Shown: in pieces, positions 8,583-17,613 of the stretch
Position numbering within the stretch: the stretch's first letter is position 1
Layout: every line of letters starts with the position of its first letter
Assembly (NCBI RefSeq): GCF_050633125.1
Contig: NZ_JBOEFX010000054.1
Coordinates: 17,657-81,656 of the forward strand
DNA length: 64,000 bases
Source of the DNA: Lewinella sp050633125
GTDB taxonomy: Bacteria; Bacteroidota; Bacteroidia; Chitinophagales; Saprospiraceae
Reading direction: 5' to 3'
Notes under the pieces: model-generated
Databases searched by the model: none
Told to the model about the DNA's origin: nothing
What the model saw: the letters and a program-made list of their open reading frames with translations, nothing else
Translations under genes and position numbers: made by a program

Positions 8583-9737
8583 TTAACCCTCGAATAGCGA
8601 TGATTCTGTGCTTCTTTTATTAAAAATCCACTTCACGTTAACGGTAGGAGTGATTCGCTGTATTTTCAGTTCAGGGTTAGACGGGTGATCATTGCTCAAC
8701 TGTTGGGTCTGATAAAAGAGTCCTATACTGGCATCTCCAGTCCAGGTACTATTTGCCCAACGATAACCTAGAGCACCGCTAAATTCCATCGTTTTTCCTG
8801 TAGCCACAGGTAGGCCAAACCCATAGAGGGGTAGGCGACTCTCCGCAGCGTCCAGGATAATTTGCCCGGCTTCATCTGTATTAATAAGGTTTTCTAATGG
8901 GTCAGGGAGGGCATTCCGTATTTCTTGCCCCATATCCACTTCTCCCAACAGTTCACGGCCTTGTTTAAAAGTAAGGTCAGTGGCTTTTACCCAGCCAAAA
9001 GCAAAATCACCATTGAGGTAAATACCGCTACCACTATTCCATTCCAGTTGCCGAAACCCGGTAAGCAACATAAATGGATGAACCAACAATTCCAACGAAA
9101 CAGCATTGTTGAGTGCTGATGTAGCTGCAAGTTCTCTGGCTGCTACGCCTACAAATTCATTGACATCAAATAGCTTGTTGATGTCCAGGGGCTGTGGAAA
9201 TTGCCCAGGAGACAATGCCCCTGACCAGTAGTTGGCTCTCATGGTAATGCCAATGACATTTGCTTCACATCTAGCCAATGAAGTCCAGTTTCTGACCTCT
9301 CGGCCGACTTGGCCGGTGGGTAGCTCAATCAAGAGGTCTTCAAGTGGTCTTTCTACAACACTTGGTAAATTTACGGCATTAAGCAAATCGTCGTCAATGG
9401 TAATATTTCCTCCCAGGATCGTTTCGTCAGCTACATAACTCAAACTGCTTTTTTGGTACATATACCGCACTCCAGGTTTTACTTGAAAGCTTTCCATGAT
9501 CCGGAGTGTTACTTTCTTTGACCACCAGCTAAAGTAATCCATCCGCTGCGCTCGCCAGGGCCATTTGAATGTACTGGGTTTACCTTTACTCTTCATATCA
9601 TAACTCGCAACAGTTAATGCTCGTTGTTTTGTAATATCAAGTAACTGAAAATCCCCTTCATCTACTTCCTGGGCCAATGCTGTCGCAGTTGTAAACATCC
9701 CCAAAAAAACAAAAGCCAACCAGTAAATATGCTTCAT
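8583..9737 (-). CDS. Exported protein, probably outer-membrane, unknown
   Basis: 384 residues with a signal peptide (hydrophobic to about residue 22, ending ALAQ). There is no recognised domain. The sequence has beta-strand character with blocks such as SGIYLNGDFAFGWV, MEFSGALGYRWANSTW and TGDASIGLFYQTQQL, consistent with an outer-membrane barrel. The last nine residues (STESSLFEG) form a polar tail after a strand. It is transcribed with the type-B T9SS cargo gene upstream (22-base gap) and with 7653-8531 downstream. Confidence 0.65.
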   Translation of the reverse strand: MKHIYWLAFVFLGMFTTATALAQEVDEGDFQLLDITKQRALTVASYDMKSKGKPSTFKWPWRAQRMDYFSWWSKKVTLRIMESFQVKPGVRYMYQKSSLSYVADETILGGNITIDDDLLNAVNLPSVVERPLEDLLIELPTGQVGREVRNWTSLARCEANVIGITMRANYWSGALSPGQFPQPLDINKLFDVNEFVGVAARELAATSALNNAVSLELLVHPFMLLTGFRQLEWNSGSGIYLNGDFAFGWVKATDLTFKQGRELLGEVDMGQEIRNALPDPLENLINTDEAGQIILDAAESRLPLYGFGLPVATGKTMEFSGALGYRWANSTWTGDASIGLFYQTQQLSNDHPSNPELKIQRITPTVNVKWIFNKRSTESSLFEG

Positions 9738-9759
9738 TCGTTGTTTTTTAAGCTGTTTT

Positions 9760-11172
9760 TTACTTTACTAAACTCACCTCTCCGGAAATATTTTTCCATT
9801 CTCCCTGGATAGCACGGTACCATAGTTGATAGGCAAACAACTGCGGATTGAGCCGTTTACCCCGATAAGTGCCATCCCAACCCTGCCATATAATCCCCTG
9901 AGACAACTGTTCTGTCTGTTCCAATCGCTCATCAAAAACAGTGCCCCCTGTCCTTGAAAATATCTGCAACCGTACCTCCTCTACATTAGGGGAAGAGTAG
10001 ACGCTGAAAAAATCATTATTGTTATCGCCATTGGGGCTAAAAGCGGTAGGAACATAAACGCCAATCGGCCGTACCAGAATCTCGACCTCAGCGACACCTG
10101 CACATCCGATAGAATCAATCGCTGCTACTTGAAAACTGCCACTACTGCTGGCGATGTAATTGAAGGTAGTGTCCCCAATTTCGGGGCCACCATCCCAAAT
10201 GATTTCGTACGGATAAGGAGTATTACTAACTAAGACCTCCATTTCAATGGCTGATCCTTGCCAAACCTCTAGTGGATTAGTGGAAAGCAACAAGTGTTCA
10301 GCCACGGTAGGTGTGAGTTCTACTGATATATCTGTAAAACCAACAGTAGCACTCTGAGTAGCTGTACAACCATTTTCGTCCGTAAAAGTGACCGAGTAGG
10401 TACCGGGTTCACTTACTTCCAGAGAATAGTCATTACTGCCCGTATTCCACATGTAGGTTCCTTCTTCTAGCGCATAAGCCTGCAACAACGCCATTTCGCC
10501 CACACAGGCATAAACATCCTCCAGGAAAAGTTCTGGGGAGTCATTCAGTTCAGTCGAGGTGATAAGGATACTGTCACAACCACTACTGGCGGTAAGCGTA
10601 TCCATGCTGATGCCTACCTCCGATGGTATACAGCTTTGGGCATAGAGATAGGTGGTGTCAATAACATCATCCAGAAAATAGTTCACCAATAAACTATCAC
10701 AGCCACAGCTGCTTGGCAGGTTTGCTTGGAGGGAATCTAGCGCAGCAAAATTTGCACAATCTAGTCCTTGCTGAATAGTATCTACAGCTGGTACCAAATG
10801 GTACACTATGCGCGTATCACAGGACGCAATGCCTGTTCCGCTAGGAGTGTTGGTGACCCCATCAACGTATAATGCTTCTTGGTAACATTGGTCGATAATG
10901 ACAAAAACCGCCAGTGAATCATCTCCAAAACCGTAGCTAAAGTTAACGTCGTTGTCAATCGTCCAGGTATTGCACAATTCCTGGGTAGGATTAAGACGTA
11001 CGGTGTCTCCACAGCTAACGAAAATGGTATTTTGAAACTCTATAGGGGTGGCCAATGTACAATCGCCACCAGGGTCAAGGCATTCGTCTTGGGCATTTCC
11101 AACGTAGGGCAGTAGTCCGAAGAGTAATAGTCCACAAACACTACTCGTTCGTGAGAAAGAAAACAGCTGCAT
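9760..11172 (-). CDS. T9SS cargo protein with gliding-motility-associated C-terminal domain
   Basis: 470 residues from ATG 11172, chosen because it starts the signal peptide (MQLFSFSRTSSVCGLLLFG, ending GNAQ); an in-frame ATG at 11283 would add 37 residues ahead of it. The central part has Cys-containing Ig/SprB-like repeats (for example ENGCTATQSATVGFTD, SGCDSILITSTE). The C-terminus (about residues 375-470) is the CHU-type domain: VPTAFSPNGDNNNDFF, then LQIFSRTG, WDGTYRGKRLNPQLFAYQL and a final GEVSLVK. By family knowledge this is a type-B T9SS signal, so the protein is secreted and displayed at the surface, perhaps as an adhesin. Two outer-membrane-type genes follow. Confidence 0.85.
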   Translation of the reverse strand: MQLFSFSRTSSVCGLLLFGLLPYVGNAQDECLDPGGDCTLATPIEFQNTIFVSCGDTVRLNPTQELCNTWTIDNDVNFSYGFGDDSLAVFVIIDQCYQEALYVDGVTNTPSGTGIASCDTRIVYHLVPAVDTIQQGLDCANFAALDSLQANLPSSCGCDSLLVNYFLDDVIDTTYLYAQSCIPSEVGISMDTLTASSGCDSILITSTELNDSPELFLEDVYACVGEMALLQAYALEEGTYMWNTGSNDYSLEVSEPGTYSVTFTDENGCTATQSATVGFTDISVELTPTVAEHLLLSTNPLEVWQGSAIEMEVLVSNTPYPYEIIWDGGPEIGDTTFNYIASSSGSFQVAAIDSIGCAGVAEVEILVRPIGVYVPTAFSPNGDNNNDFFSVYSSPNVEEVRLQIFSRTGGTVFDERLEQTEQLSQGIIWQGWDGTYRGKRLNPQLFAYQLWYRAIQGEWKNISGEVSLVK

Positions 11173-11643
11173 CACAAAGAAATAAAAGACGCTTAAGAAT
11201 TTGAGCACACTTTGATGATTTAAGGAACAGCACGAAAATGAAAACCGATTTCGCTCCGCGTCTACTACGTGGTTGTTTTTCAAAATAGTTGAATGAACGC
11301 TTCATTTCGAGTGTCTTAACTATCTGAAAAGCTTGAAAAATCGCGTTTTGCTTTCTGCGCAATACATGGTCAAATTACCCAGCGGTATGCACTGGTAAAT
11401 TAGGTCTTCGGGACAATCTCCCGAAAGGTTTCTAAGCTTGTTGTTTTAACAGGCGGAAACCATAGCGCAAGACTGTAAAAGATAGTGTACTAGAGATTAT
11501 GAGTAAGAGACAAGTTGCTTAAAAGAGATGTTTTTTGCCATCAAAAAAGGGTAGCTCTTCTTGACATTCGCTGGGCAACGAGACAAAAAACACTTGATCT
11601 TACTACTGATCACAAGGTACGAAGATTTTAAAAACCTAGCACC
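11173..11643. other. 471-base intergenic region
   Basis: No convincing gene. Contains the upstream region of the T9SS cargo gene, a compact hairpin at 11407-11425 (TTCGGGA, loop CAATC, TCCCGAA) of unknown role, and near 11585-11616 a probable terminator for the rlpA-like gene. Two ATGs in frame with the cargo gene would extend it upstream into this region but without a signal peptide. Confidence 0.5.
11585..11616 (-). terminator. Probable terminator of the rlpA-like gene
   Basis: On the - strand CTTGTGATC (11616-11608) pairs with GATCAAG (11599-11593) with a small bulge. After two further bases a run of six T residues follows (A-run 11585-11590 on the + strand). It is placed 28 bases behind the stop codon of the 11644-12594 gene. 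Confidence 0.45.
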
Positions 11644-12594
11644 TTAATTCTTATCTACTTCTATGAGTTTGGTTTGAAAGACAAGGCCTTTAATTTCATG
11701 GTAATCGGCGAGGTCTTCCACATACTCGCGGGCATCATCCAAGGAAAGAAAAGGAGAAACAATAACCCTGTGCAGAGGTGCACCGTCTTGATTGAGTTCT
11801 TTTAATAGAAAAATATTATTGAAACCCTGCCCTTGGAGTTTTAAAACATGACGCTCTGCATTGGAATACTTGCTATATGCGCCTAGCTGAACAGCGAAAG
11901 GAGAGATAGGCACATCGATGACATTGACTTCTCCAATATTAGCTGTGATTCCTTTGGTTGGCGTTGCAGGAGATGGCTCCCGATTAACCTCACTTATTTG
12001 CGTATTCGGTGGATTGGTTACAACAGGCGTGCGCGCTGTCAACCGAGGTTCGTCTACCTGATAAGTATTGGGGCGAGGAAGTGTGGTTTGATAGGCTGTT
12101 GGTGATGTCGGAGAAGGGGCTCCCCGGCTAGTTAGCTTAGGCTCAGGCGTTAAGCTTGCTGCCGCACCATAAGAAGTAGGGTTGGTACTACTAGAGCCTA
12201 TGACACTAAGTTTAACCCTGGCTTGACCAATAGACAGGATATCCAATTGTTGAGCTGCTGCTTTGCTAAGGTCTATGACACAGTCATCACAATAAGCTCC
12301 GCGGTCATTAATTCTAACCGTTGTAGAAAGGCCATTGTCCATCCGCGTTACTTTTACAATGGTACCTAAGGGTAATTTTTTGTGAGCTGCTGTCATCTGC
12401 TGCTGGCTGAAAACCTCACCCAAGGCCGTGGGATTACCTTCGTGATAATCAGGATAAATCTGTGCGGTACCTGAATAATCTACTTCCGTAGAAACTCCTT
12501 TTTCAGTGGTATCAGCTTCATTATTCCAGCGAAAACTCTGTGCTTGAGCAAAAATGCTAAGGCATACGCAAAAGGTAAGTAGGGTTAATTTCAT
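11644..12594 (-). CDS. rlpA: RlpA-like septal ring protein with SPOR domain
   Basis: 316 residues from ATG 12594, which begins a signal peptide (MKLTLLTFCVCLSIFAQAQ); an in-frame ATG at 12642 would add 16 residues. The double-psi beta-barrel domain is clear: GTAQIYPDYHEGNPTALGE, MTAAHKKLPLGTIVKVTR and TTVRINDRGAYCDDCVIDLS, including the conserved Asp-Arg-Gly. A Thr/Pro-rich linker follows. The C-terminal SPOR domain (PFAVQLGAYSKYSNAERH to LDDAREYVEDL) binds denuded glycan strands at division sites. RlpA homologues are lytic transglycosylases in Pseudomonas; activity here is not proven. The gene is monocistronic, with a terminator behind it. Confidence 0.85.
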   Translation of the reverse strand: MKLTLLTFCVCLSIFAQAQSFRWNNEADTTEKGVSTEVDYSGTAQIYPDYHEGNPTALGEVFSQQQMTAAHKKLPLGTIVKVTRMDNGLSTTVRINDRGAYCDDCVIDLSKAAAQQLDILSIGQARVKLSVIGSSSTNPTSYGAAASLTPEPKLTSRGAPSPTSPTAYQTTLPRPNTYQVDEPRLTARTPVVTNPPNTQISEVNREPSPATPTKGITANIGEVNVIDVPISPFAVQLGAYSKYSNAERHVLKLQGQGFNNIFLLKELNQDGAPLHRVIVSPFLSLDDAREYVEDLADYHEIKGLVFQTKLIEVDKN

Positions 12595-12860
12595 TAAGTT
12601 AAGTTTTTGGTTAGCGCCTGCTTGGAATAAATTTTCATCCATAGCAAGCTAGCACTAATATTCAAAAGTTGAAGTTGTGGCTTTTGGTCGCTTTGAATTC
12701 AAACTTCGTGAATAGTCAGTGTTCGGTGTTTCCCGCTCACAAACGTTTCCTATCCTTGTTTTGTTATCAAACAAGATGGGATTAACCAGCAATGAAAGTA
12801 GATTATGATGAAGCTTTAACCAGCTTCTTTTGTTGCGTACCCCAAAATTAGTGGTTTTTA

Positions 12861-13808
12861 TTAAAACCGTTGCACTGATTCAATAATATAAGGAGGGCGT
12901 TGTTTCATTTCCGTGTAAATATTCGAAAGATAGATAGACATAATGTAGAGATTCAGTGTCGTTACAGCAAAGAAAATTGCAATAAGAATGACCAAAAAAG
13001 TCCAACCCGAATCTGCAATAGCCGGATTGCCTAAGAGATCCGTTTCTGTAAATTTCACCTTGAGGGCATTGGCGATAACCCCCATTAAGAACAAAAATGA
13101 CCCCAGGAAAATAAGCAGCATACTCGACCGCAGAAAGGTCGTATAAGAGGTGATGGCCACCAGCGAAGTGCGAAAGCGCTCGCGAAAATCTTCGTCATTA
13201 GGTAGTGCCTGTTCGGTATTGATACTGGTGGTACGAAAGCCAATAATCGAATAAATCGCTTTCATGTACCGCAGGTTTTCCCGCAAACGCAACAGGGAAT
13301 TCAATGCCCGCCGAGAGATCAAACGCGTATTATGGGCTTTTTCATCGACCTTAAGCTGGGAGTACCGCTTGAGGATGAAGTAGAAAGTGCGGTACAACCA
13401 CTTCATTCCCTGAGAGCTTTCCCGCTCACGGGCCCGCAAATAGACGACATCGTATTGCTCCTGACTCTTGGCAAATAGCTCAAGGATAACCTCGGGCTGA
13501 TCCGCAAAGATCGTTTCAAAAATAACCGTATAATCACCATTTGCACGATCAAGGCCAGCCAGAATCGCGTGATTCTTATTCGTGCGAGACGAAAGCTGTA
13601 TCAGATAAATCTGCTTCTTGAGTGCAGGTAGGAGAGGGGCTATGGCATCATCTATCCGCCACTCTGGTACATTGTTGACCAAAATGATTTCATAATCACT
13701 GAAATTTGCTTCCAGAATAGGAAAAAGCCCCTCCAAATAAATGGAGAGCTGGTCCAGGTCATATTTCTGATGAATGACCCCAATAACGGAAATGAAGGTA
13801 TTATGCAT
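12861..13808 (-). CDS. Membrane-bound family 2 glycosyltransferase
   Basis: 315 residues. The N-terminal GT-A-like domain has FISVIGVIHQKYDLDQL and DYEIILVNNVPEW, then LIQLSSRTNKNHAILAGLDRANGDYTVI, resembling DPM1/ArnC-type GT2 enzymes that act on polyprenyl-phosphate. The expected DxD is not obvious (FETIFADQPEV at that place). Two C-terminal transmembrane helices (about residues 222-246 and 268-292) and a polar tail follow. Such enzymes transfer a sugar to a lipid carrier or modify lipid A/wall polymers; the substrate is unknown. Divergent from the C39 ABC exporter gene. Confidence 0.75.
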   Translation of the reverse strand: MHNTFISVIGVIHQKYDLDQLSIYLEGLFPILEANFSDYEIILVNNVPEWRIDDAIAPLLPALKKQIYLIQLSSRTNKNHAILAGLDRANGDYTVIFETIFADQPEVILELFAKSQEQYDVVYLRARERESSQGMKWLYRTFYFILKRYSQLKVDEKAHNTRLISRRALNSLLRLRENLRYMKAIYSIIGFRTTSINTEQALPNDEDFRERFRTSLVAITSYTTFLRSSMLLIFLGSFLFLMGVIANALKVKFTETDLLGNPAIADSGWTFLVILIAIFFAVTTLNLYIMSIYLSNIYTEMKQRPPYIIESVQRF

Positions 13809-13852
13809 AGCATTGCAAAGTAAATAGGTTTTCCGCGAATAAACATAAGTTG

Positions 13853-13883
13853 TTGTGAAATATCACCAAAAAGGTTAATTTTG
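13853..13883 (+). promoter_or_regulatory. Promoter of the C39 exporter operon
   Basis: TTG at 13853-13855, exactly 20 bases, then TAATTTTG at 13876-13883: a full match to the Bacteroidota consensus. The predicted start site is near 13889, about 35 bases ahead of ATG 13925. Confidence 0.7.
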
Positions 13884-13924
13884 TTGAAATCAGCGTTTTG
13901 CATTTTCCTCACGGACAGCAGGGT

Positions 13925-16102
13925 ATGGCCAAACAATTTCCTTTTTTTCAACAGTTGGAACGCATGGACTGCGGAGCAACCTGCTTGCGGATGATTGCTC
14001 GTTACCACAACCGCTATTATTCGCTGGAGTACTTGCGTGAGTTGACTTATATGGGCAAGCAGGGGGTTTCCTTACTCGAAATCAGTGATGCTGCTGAAGC
14101 TATTGGTATGCAAACACTGGCCGTAAGAGTGAATTACGACCGCCTCCAAGACGATGTACCCCTCCCGTGTGTTGCACACTTAGAAGATGAGCATTTTGTT
14201 GTTGTACACAAGATCAATGCTACCCACATCTGGATTGCCGACCCAGCGGAAGGCAAGTTCAAAATAACAAAAGAAGAATTCGAAGAAAGTTGGGTACAGG
14301 GGGAAGAGGAAGGTGTTATCCTCGTCTTGGAACCTACACCCGAGTTTTATGATCGCGATAATGAAGGCGTAGACCACTCTCGTTGGAGTTACGTGTGGGC
14401 TTATTTTCGCCAGGAATCGAGTTTACTCATTCAGCTTGGCGTTGGCGTAATTGTAGCAGGTTTGTTACAGATCGCCATGCCTTTCCTACTGAAATCACTG
14501 GTAGATATTGGTATCGGACACCTTGAACCCAGTTTCATTACTATGATGATAGTGGGCTTGATCTTGTTGTTCATTGCCCAAACTGTAGTAGAAGTATTTC
14601 GGCGCTGGATTCTTATCCATGTTGGCGTGAGGGTCAATGTCAAAATTCTTTCAGATTTCCTACAAAAGTTGACAAGGCTACCGTTGCGCTACTTTGATAA
14701 TCGACTTACCGGAGATTTACTGCAAAGAATTGCTGATCATGAGCGTATTCAACGTTTCCTGACCTCTACTACGTTGGTTTCTGTTTTGTCTCTATTCAAT
14801 TTCATCGCTTTCTCGCTGCTACTTTACTTTTGGAGTGGATGGGTATTAACGGTATTTTTCCTGGGAACCCTATTGAATTTGGCCTGGGTTTACCTCTTCC
14901 AGCAGAATCAGCGAGAAATAGACTACAAAAGCTTCGATCAGTATGCAGACAACCAAGGAAAGCTAATCGAATTGGTCGAAGGTATGCAGGATATCAAGCT
15001 CCATAACGCCGAAAAATCGAAACGTTGGTCTTGGGAACGCACCCAGGCTGCCCTCATTCGTACAGAAATGGGTGGTGCTGTTTACAACCAAATTCAGCGT
15101 ACCGGCGGTGATTTTATAAATGAAGGCAAGAATTTGATCATTCTTTTCTTTGTCGCCAATGCTGTCTTAGAAGGCACCATGACCCTGGGAATGCTGGTAG
15201 CTATCATGTATGTGGTAGCCCAATTGAATTCTCCTATCCGACAGTTTGTCGAATTCATCCGTTCCTTTGAGGAAGCCAAGATTAGCTTGGAACGAATGAA
15301 TGAAATTCACACCAAAGCCAATGAGGAGGATGCCCGTGGCAAGATCAATATGCTACCGGAAACGGGCGATTTGAGCTTTGAAAATGTTGATTTTCAATAC
15401 AACGGCCCAAATTCTCCTATGGTGCTGAATAACATCAGTCTTGATATTCGAAAAGGAGAAACTACTGTCATTGTAGGTACCAGCGGTAGTGGGAAAAGCA
15501 CTTTACTCAAGCTGTTGCTTAATGTCTATCAACCCGTAAGTGGTGCCGTTCGGCTTGGCGAAGTAAAGCTCGATAATCTGCAACACCGCTTCTGGCGTGA
15601 TAAATGCGGTGCTGTTTTGCAAGATGCTTATATTTTTAATGACACCATTGCGAAGAACATCGCTCTTGGAGATGAAATCATTGATAAACGAAGACTACTG
15701 AGAGCCGTTAAGGTCGCTAATATCCAGACTTACATCGAGGGTTTACCTCTTGGATACAGTACGAAAGTAGGAAAAGAAGGACTTGGCCTGAGCCTTGGCG
15801 AACAACAACGACTTCTCATAGCCCGAGCAGTATACAAAGACCCAGATTACTTCTTTTTTGATGAGGCTACCTCTGCACTGGATGCTTTTCACGAAATGCT
15901 CATCATGGAAAATTTTGCAGAAGCTTTCCCTGATAGAACCATGATTATCGTAGCACACCGCCTAAATACTGTACGCTTGGCAGACCGGATTATCGTCATG
16001 GAATCTGGCGAATTGGTAGAACAGGGAACGCACGAAGACCTTTACTATTCTCGTGGTGCTTACTACCAACTTGTCCGTAATCAAATTGAGCTTGGAGCAT
16101 AA
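13925..16102 (+). CDS. Peptidase-containing ABC transporter (C39 PCAT)
   Basis: 725 residues from ATG 13925; the in-frame TTG at 13898 is unnecessary. The N-terminal C39 peptidase is intact: oxyanion Gln10, catalytic Cys16 (MDCGATC), His90 (EDEHFVVVHKI) and Asp106 (IADPAEG). About six transmembrane helices occupy residues ~160-430. The ATPase has Walker A at ~518 (GTSGSGKST), signature LSLGEQQRLLIARA and Walker B DYFFFDEATSALD. Known members cut double-glycine leaders and export bacteriocins, RiPPs or signalling peptides. The HlyD adaptor gene follows, so this is a type-I-like export unit. No double-glycine precursor gene was found next to it. Confidence 0.93.
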   Translation: MAKQFPFFQQLERMDCGATCLRMIARYHNRYYSLEYLRELTYMGKQGVSLLEISDAAEAIGMQTLAVRVNYDRLQDDVPLPCVAHLEDEHFVVVHKINATHIWIADPAEGKFKITKEEFEESWVQGEEEGVILVLEPTPEFYDRDNEGVDHSRWSYVWAYFRQESSLLIQLGVGVIVAGLLQIAMPFLLKSLVDIGIGHLEPSFITMMIVGLILLFIAQTVVEVFRRWILIHVGVRVNVKILSDFLQKLTRLPLRYFDNRLTGDLLQRIADHERIQRFLTSTTLVSVLSLFNFIAFSLLLYFWSGWVLTVFFLGTLLNLAWVYLFQQNQREIDYKSFDQYADNQGKLIELVEGMQDIKLHNAEKSKRWSWERTQAALIRTEMGGAVYNQIQRTGGDFINEGKNLIILFFVANAVLEGTMTLGMLVAIMYVVAQLNSPIRQFVEFIRSFEEAKISLERMNEIHTKANEEDARGKINMLPETGDLSFENVDFQYNGPNSPMVLNNISLDIRKGETTVIVGTSGSGKSTLLKLLLNVYQPVSGAVRLGEVKLDNLQHRFWRDKCGAVLQDAYIFNDTIAKNIALGDEIIDKRRLLRAVKVANIQTYIEGLPLGYSTKVGKEGLGLSLGEQQRLLIARAVYKDPDYFFFDEATSALDAFHEMLIMENFAEAFPDRTMIIVAHRLNTVRLADRIIVMESGELVEQGTHEDLYYSRGAYYQLVRNQIELGA

Positions 16103-16215
16103 CGCAATGTGAATTGGCAGACGCAAACCACTGCATTTCCAATAATTTGCAATTCACTTACGATATCGAAGACATCTGCCCCCTTCACCACAATGAACTA
16201 CAATTACTTTAATCT

Positions 16216-17481
16216 ATGACCGACGATATAGATATTAGGAGTGAAGAAGTACAGGAACTGCTAGGTACTCCTCCGCACTGGCTCGTTCGCTGGGGATTAT
16301 TGTTTGCATTAATACTCCTTATTGTGACCGTTTGGTTACTATATTGGATAACCTTTCCTGAAACGGTCAATGCTGTTATTCGCATCAAGCGAGAAGACCC
16401 TGAGATCGAACTGATCACTCCCCGTTCCGGGCATATCAGTGAGATTTTTGTTGAATCTGAAGATACTGTAGTTGCGGGTGAGACACTCATCGTACTTAAG
16501 TCAACAGGAGAACCTTCTGATATCCATTATTTGGATGACAAATTAGCGCGCGTAAATATGGATCAGGACTCAGTGCTGATCAACTTAAATTTACCTAAAG
16601 ACCTTATTCTTGGAAGGGTCAAAGAGCAGTTGTATACCTTTCAGGAAAAACAAGATGAAGTAAGAAACCTGCAAGAAGGAAGGCTTAGTCAAATGTCTAT
16701 TGATGATATCAAGCAGGAAATCCGACAGGAAGAACGACAGATAAGTCGAGCACGGTCATTAATCGGAGTTTTAGAAAATCAGCGACTATCCAGCATAGCA
16801 GCTTATGAACGAGAATTAAATTTATTCCAGCAGGGAAAGATAGGGGATTACAACAGTGTCCGGGAAAAGGAAAACCTTAAGCTAGAAGCGGAGCGCAACG
16901 TATTGGAGACCGAATCCAGCATCAATGCAAGCTTAGGTAATATCAAACTCCTGCGTAGGCAATTAGCTACGACTGCTACCATTTCAGAGGAAAGTAAGCG
17001 TAAAGCAATGGATGGCTTAAGGGCAGAATTCGATAATTTACGCAGAGCAGTTGGCGACTGGCGCCGACGCAACATGGTCGTTTCTTCGATTGACGGGGTT
17101 GTTATTCTTGATGATATTCAAGAAACCAATTATGTAGAATCAGAAGACCGCTTAGCGGTAGTTATCCCTGCATCGCCTTCTAGTTTGATTGGTAAAACAG
17201 AACTTAAGCTCAATGAATCAGGGCAAGTTGCGGAAGGCCAGAAAGTGATTGTTGATTTCTTCAGCTTCCCCGCCCAACAGTATGGCGCCGTAGAAGGGAT
17301 TGTAACCTTTAAAAGCAAAATTCCAACCAAGGATGATACCCTTCCTATAGAAATACGCTTCCCCAATGGCCTGGTAACCAATACCGGACGCAGTCTGGAA
17401 GTAGGACAGGATATGTCAGGTAATATGACAATTATCATTGAAGAAAAGCGGCTAATCAGCTGGTTGCTACAGCGGCTGTAA
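16216..17481 (+). CDS. HlyD-family membrane fusion protein
   Basis: 421 residues. One transmembrane helix (about 27-48) after a short cytoplasmic tail, a biotinyl-lipoyl-like half-motif (TPRSGHISEIFVESEDTVVAGE), a long coiled-coil hairpin (~residues 115-275, rich in Glu/Gln/Arg/Leu), the second lipoyl half (MVVSSIDGVVILDDIQETNYV) and a C-terminal beta-barrel. This is the periplasmic adaptor for the C39 ABC exporter encoded 113 bases upstream, linking it to a TolC-type channel that is not encoded nearby. An 8-codon reading frame (16193-16219) overlaps the start codon as ATGA. Confidence 0.9.
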   Translation: MTDDIDIRSEEVQELLGTPPHWLVRWGLLFALILLIVTVWLLYWITFPETVNAVIRIKREDPEIELITPRSGHISEIFVESEDTVVAGETLIVLKSTGEPSDIHYLDDKLARVNMDQDSVLINLNLPKDLILGRVKEQLYTFQEKQDEVRNLQEGRLSQMSIDDIKQEIRQEERQISRARSLIGVLENQRLSSIAAYERELNLFQQGKIGDYNSVREKENLKLEAERNVLETESSINASLGNIKLLRRQLATTATISEESKRKAMDGLRAEFDNLRRAVGDWRRRNMVVSSIDGVVILDDIQETNYVESEDRLAVVIPASPSSLIGKTELKLNESGQVAEGQKVIVDFFSFPAQQYGAVEGIVTFKSKIPTKDDTLPIEIRFPNGLVTNTGRSLEVGQDMSGNMTIIIEEKRLISWLLQRL

Positions 17482-17584
17482 AATGCATAAATGATATGTT
17501 AAGTACTTGAAAAGCCTTTTTTTACAGTTCTAGTTTTAAAGAAAACTTAAACCCGACTTTAATCATCAACAATCTTGCTGCTTT

Positions 17585-17613
17585 CATGCTTATTTGTAAA
17601 AACTATAAGCATG
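17585..17613 (+). promoter_or_regulatory. Hairpin enclosing a start codon
   Basis: Perfect 9-bp inverted repeat: CATGCTTAT at 17585-17593 and ATAAGCATG at 17605-17613, loop of 11 bases. The last three bases of the right arm are the ATG of the 17611 gene, so the start codon would be paired in the mRNA. This is seen directly; a role in translational control is inference. Confidence 0.5.

Noticed and set aside
12792..12851. 19-residue Cys-containing frame (MKVDYDEALTSFFCCVPQN) near the C39 exporter, considered as a precursor peptide.
   Set aside because: No double-glycine leader, too short, and no promoter at a suitable place; probably chance.
13898..13924. Upstream TTG start for the C39 ABC transporter.
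   Set aside because: ATG 13925 gives the normal distance to the catalytic Cys and fits the promoter at 13853-13883.
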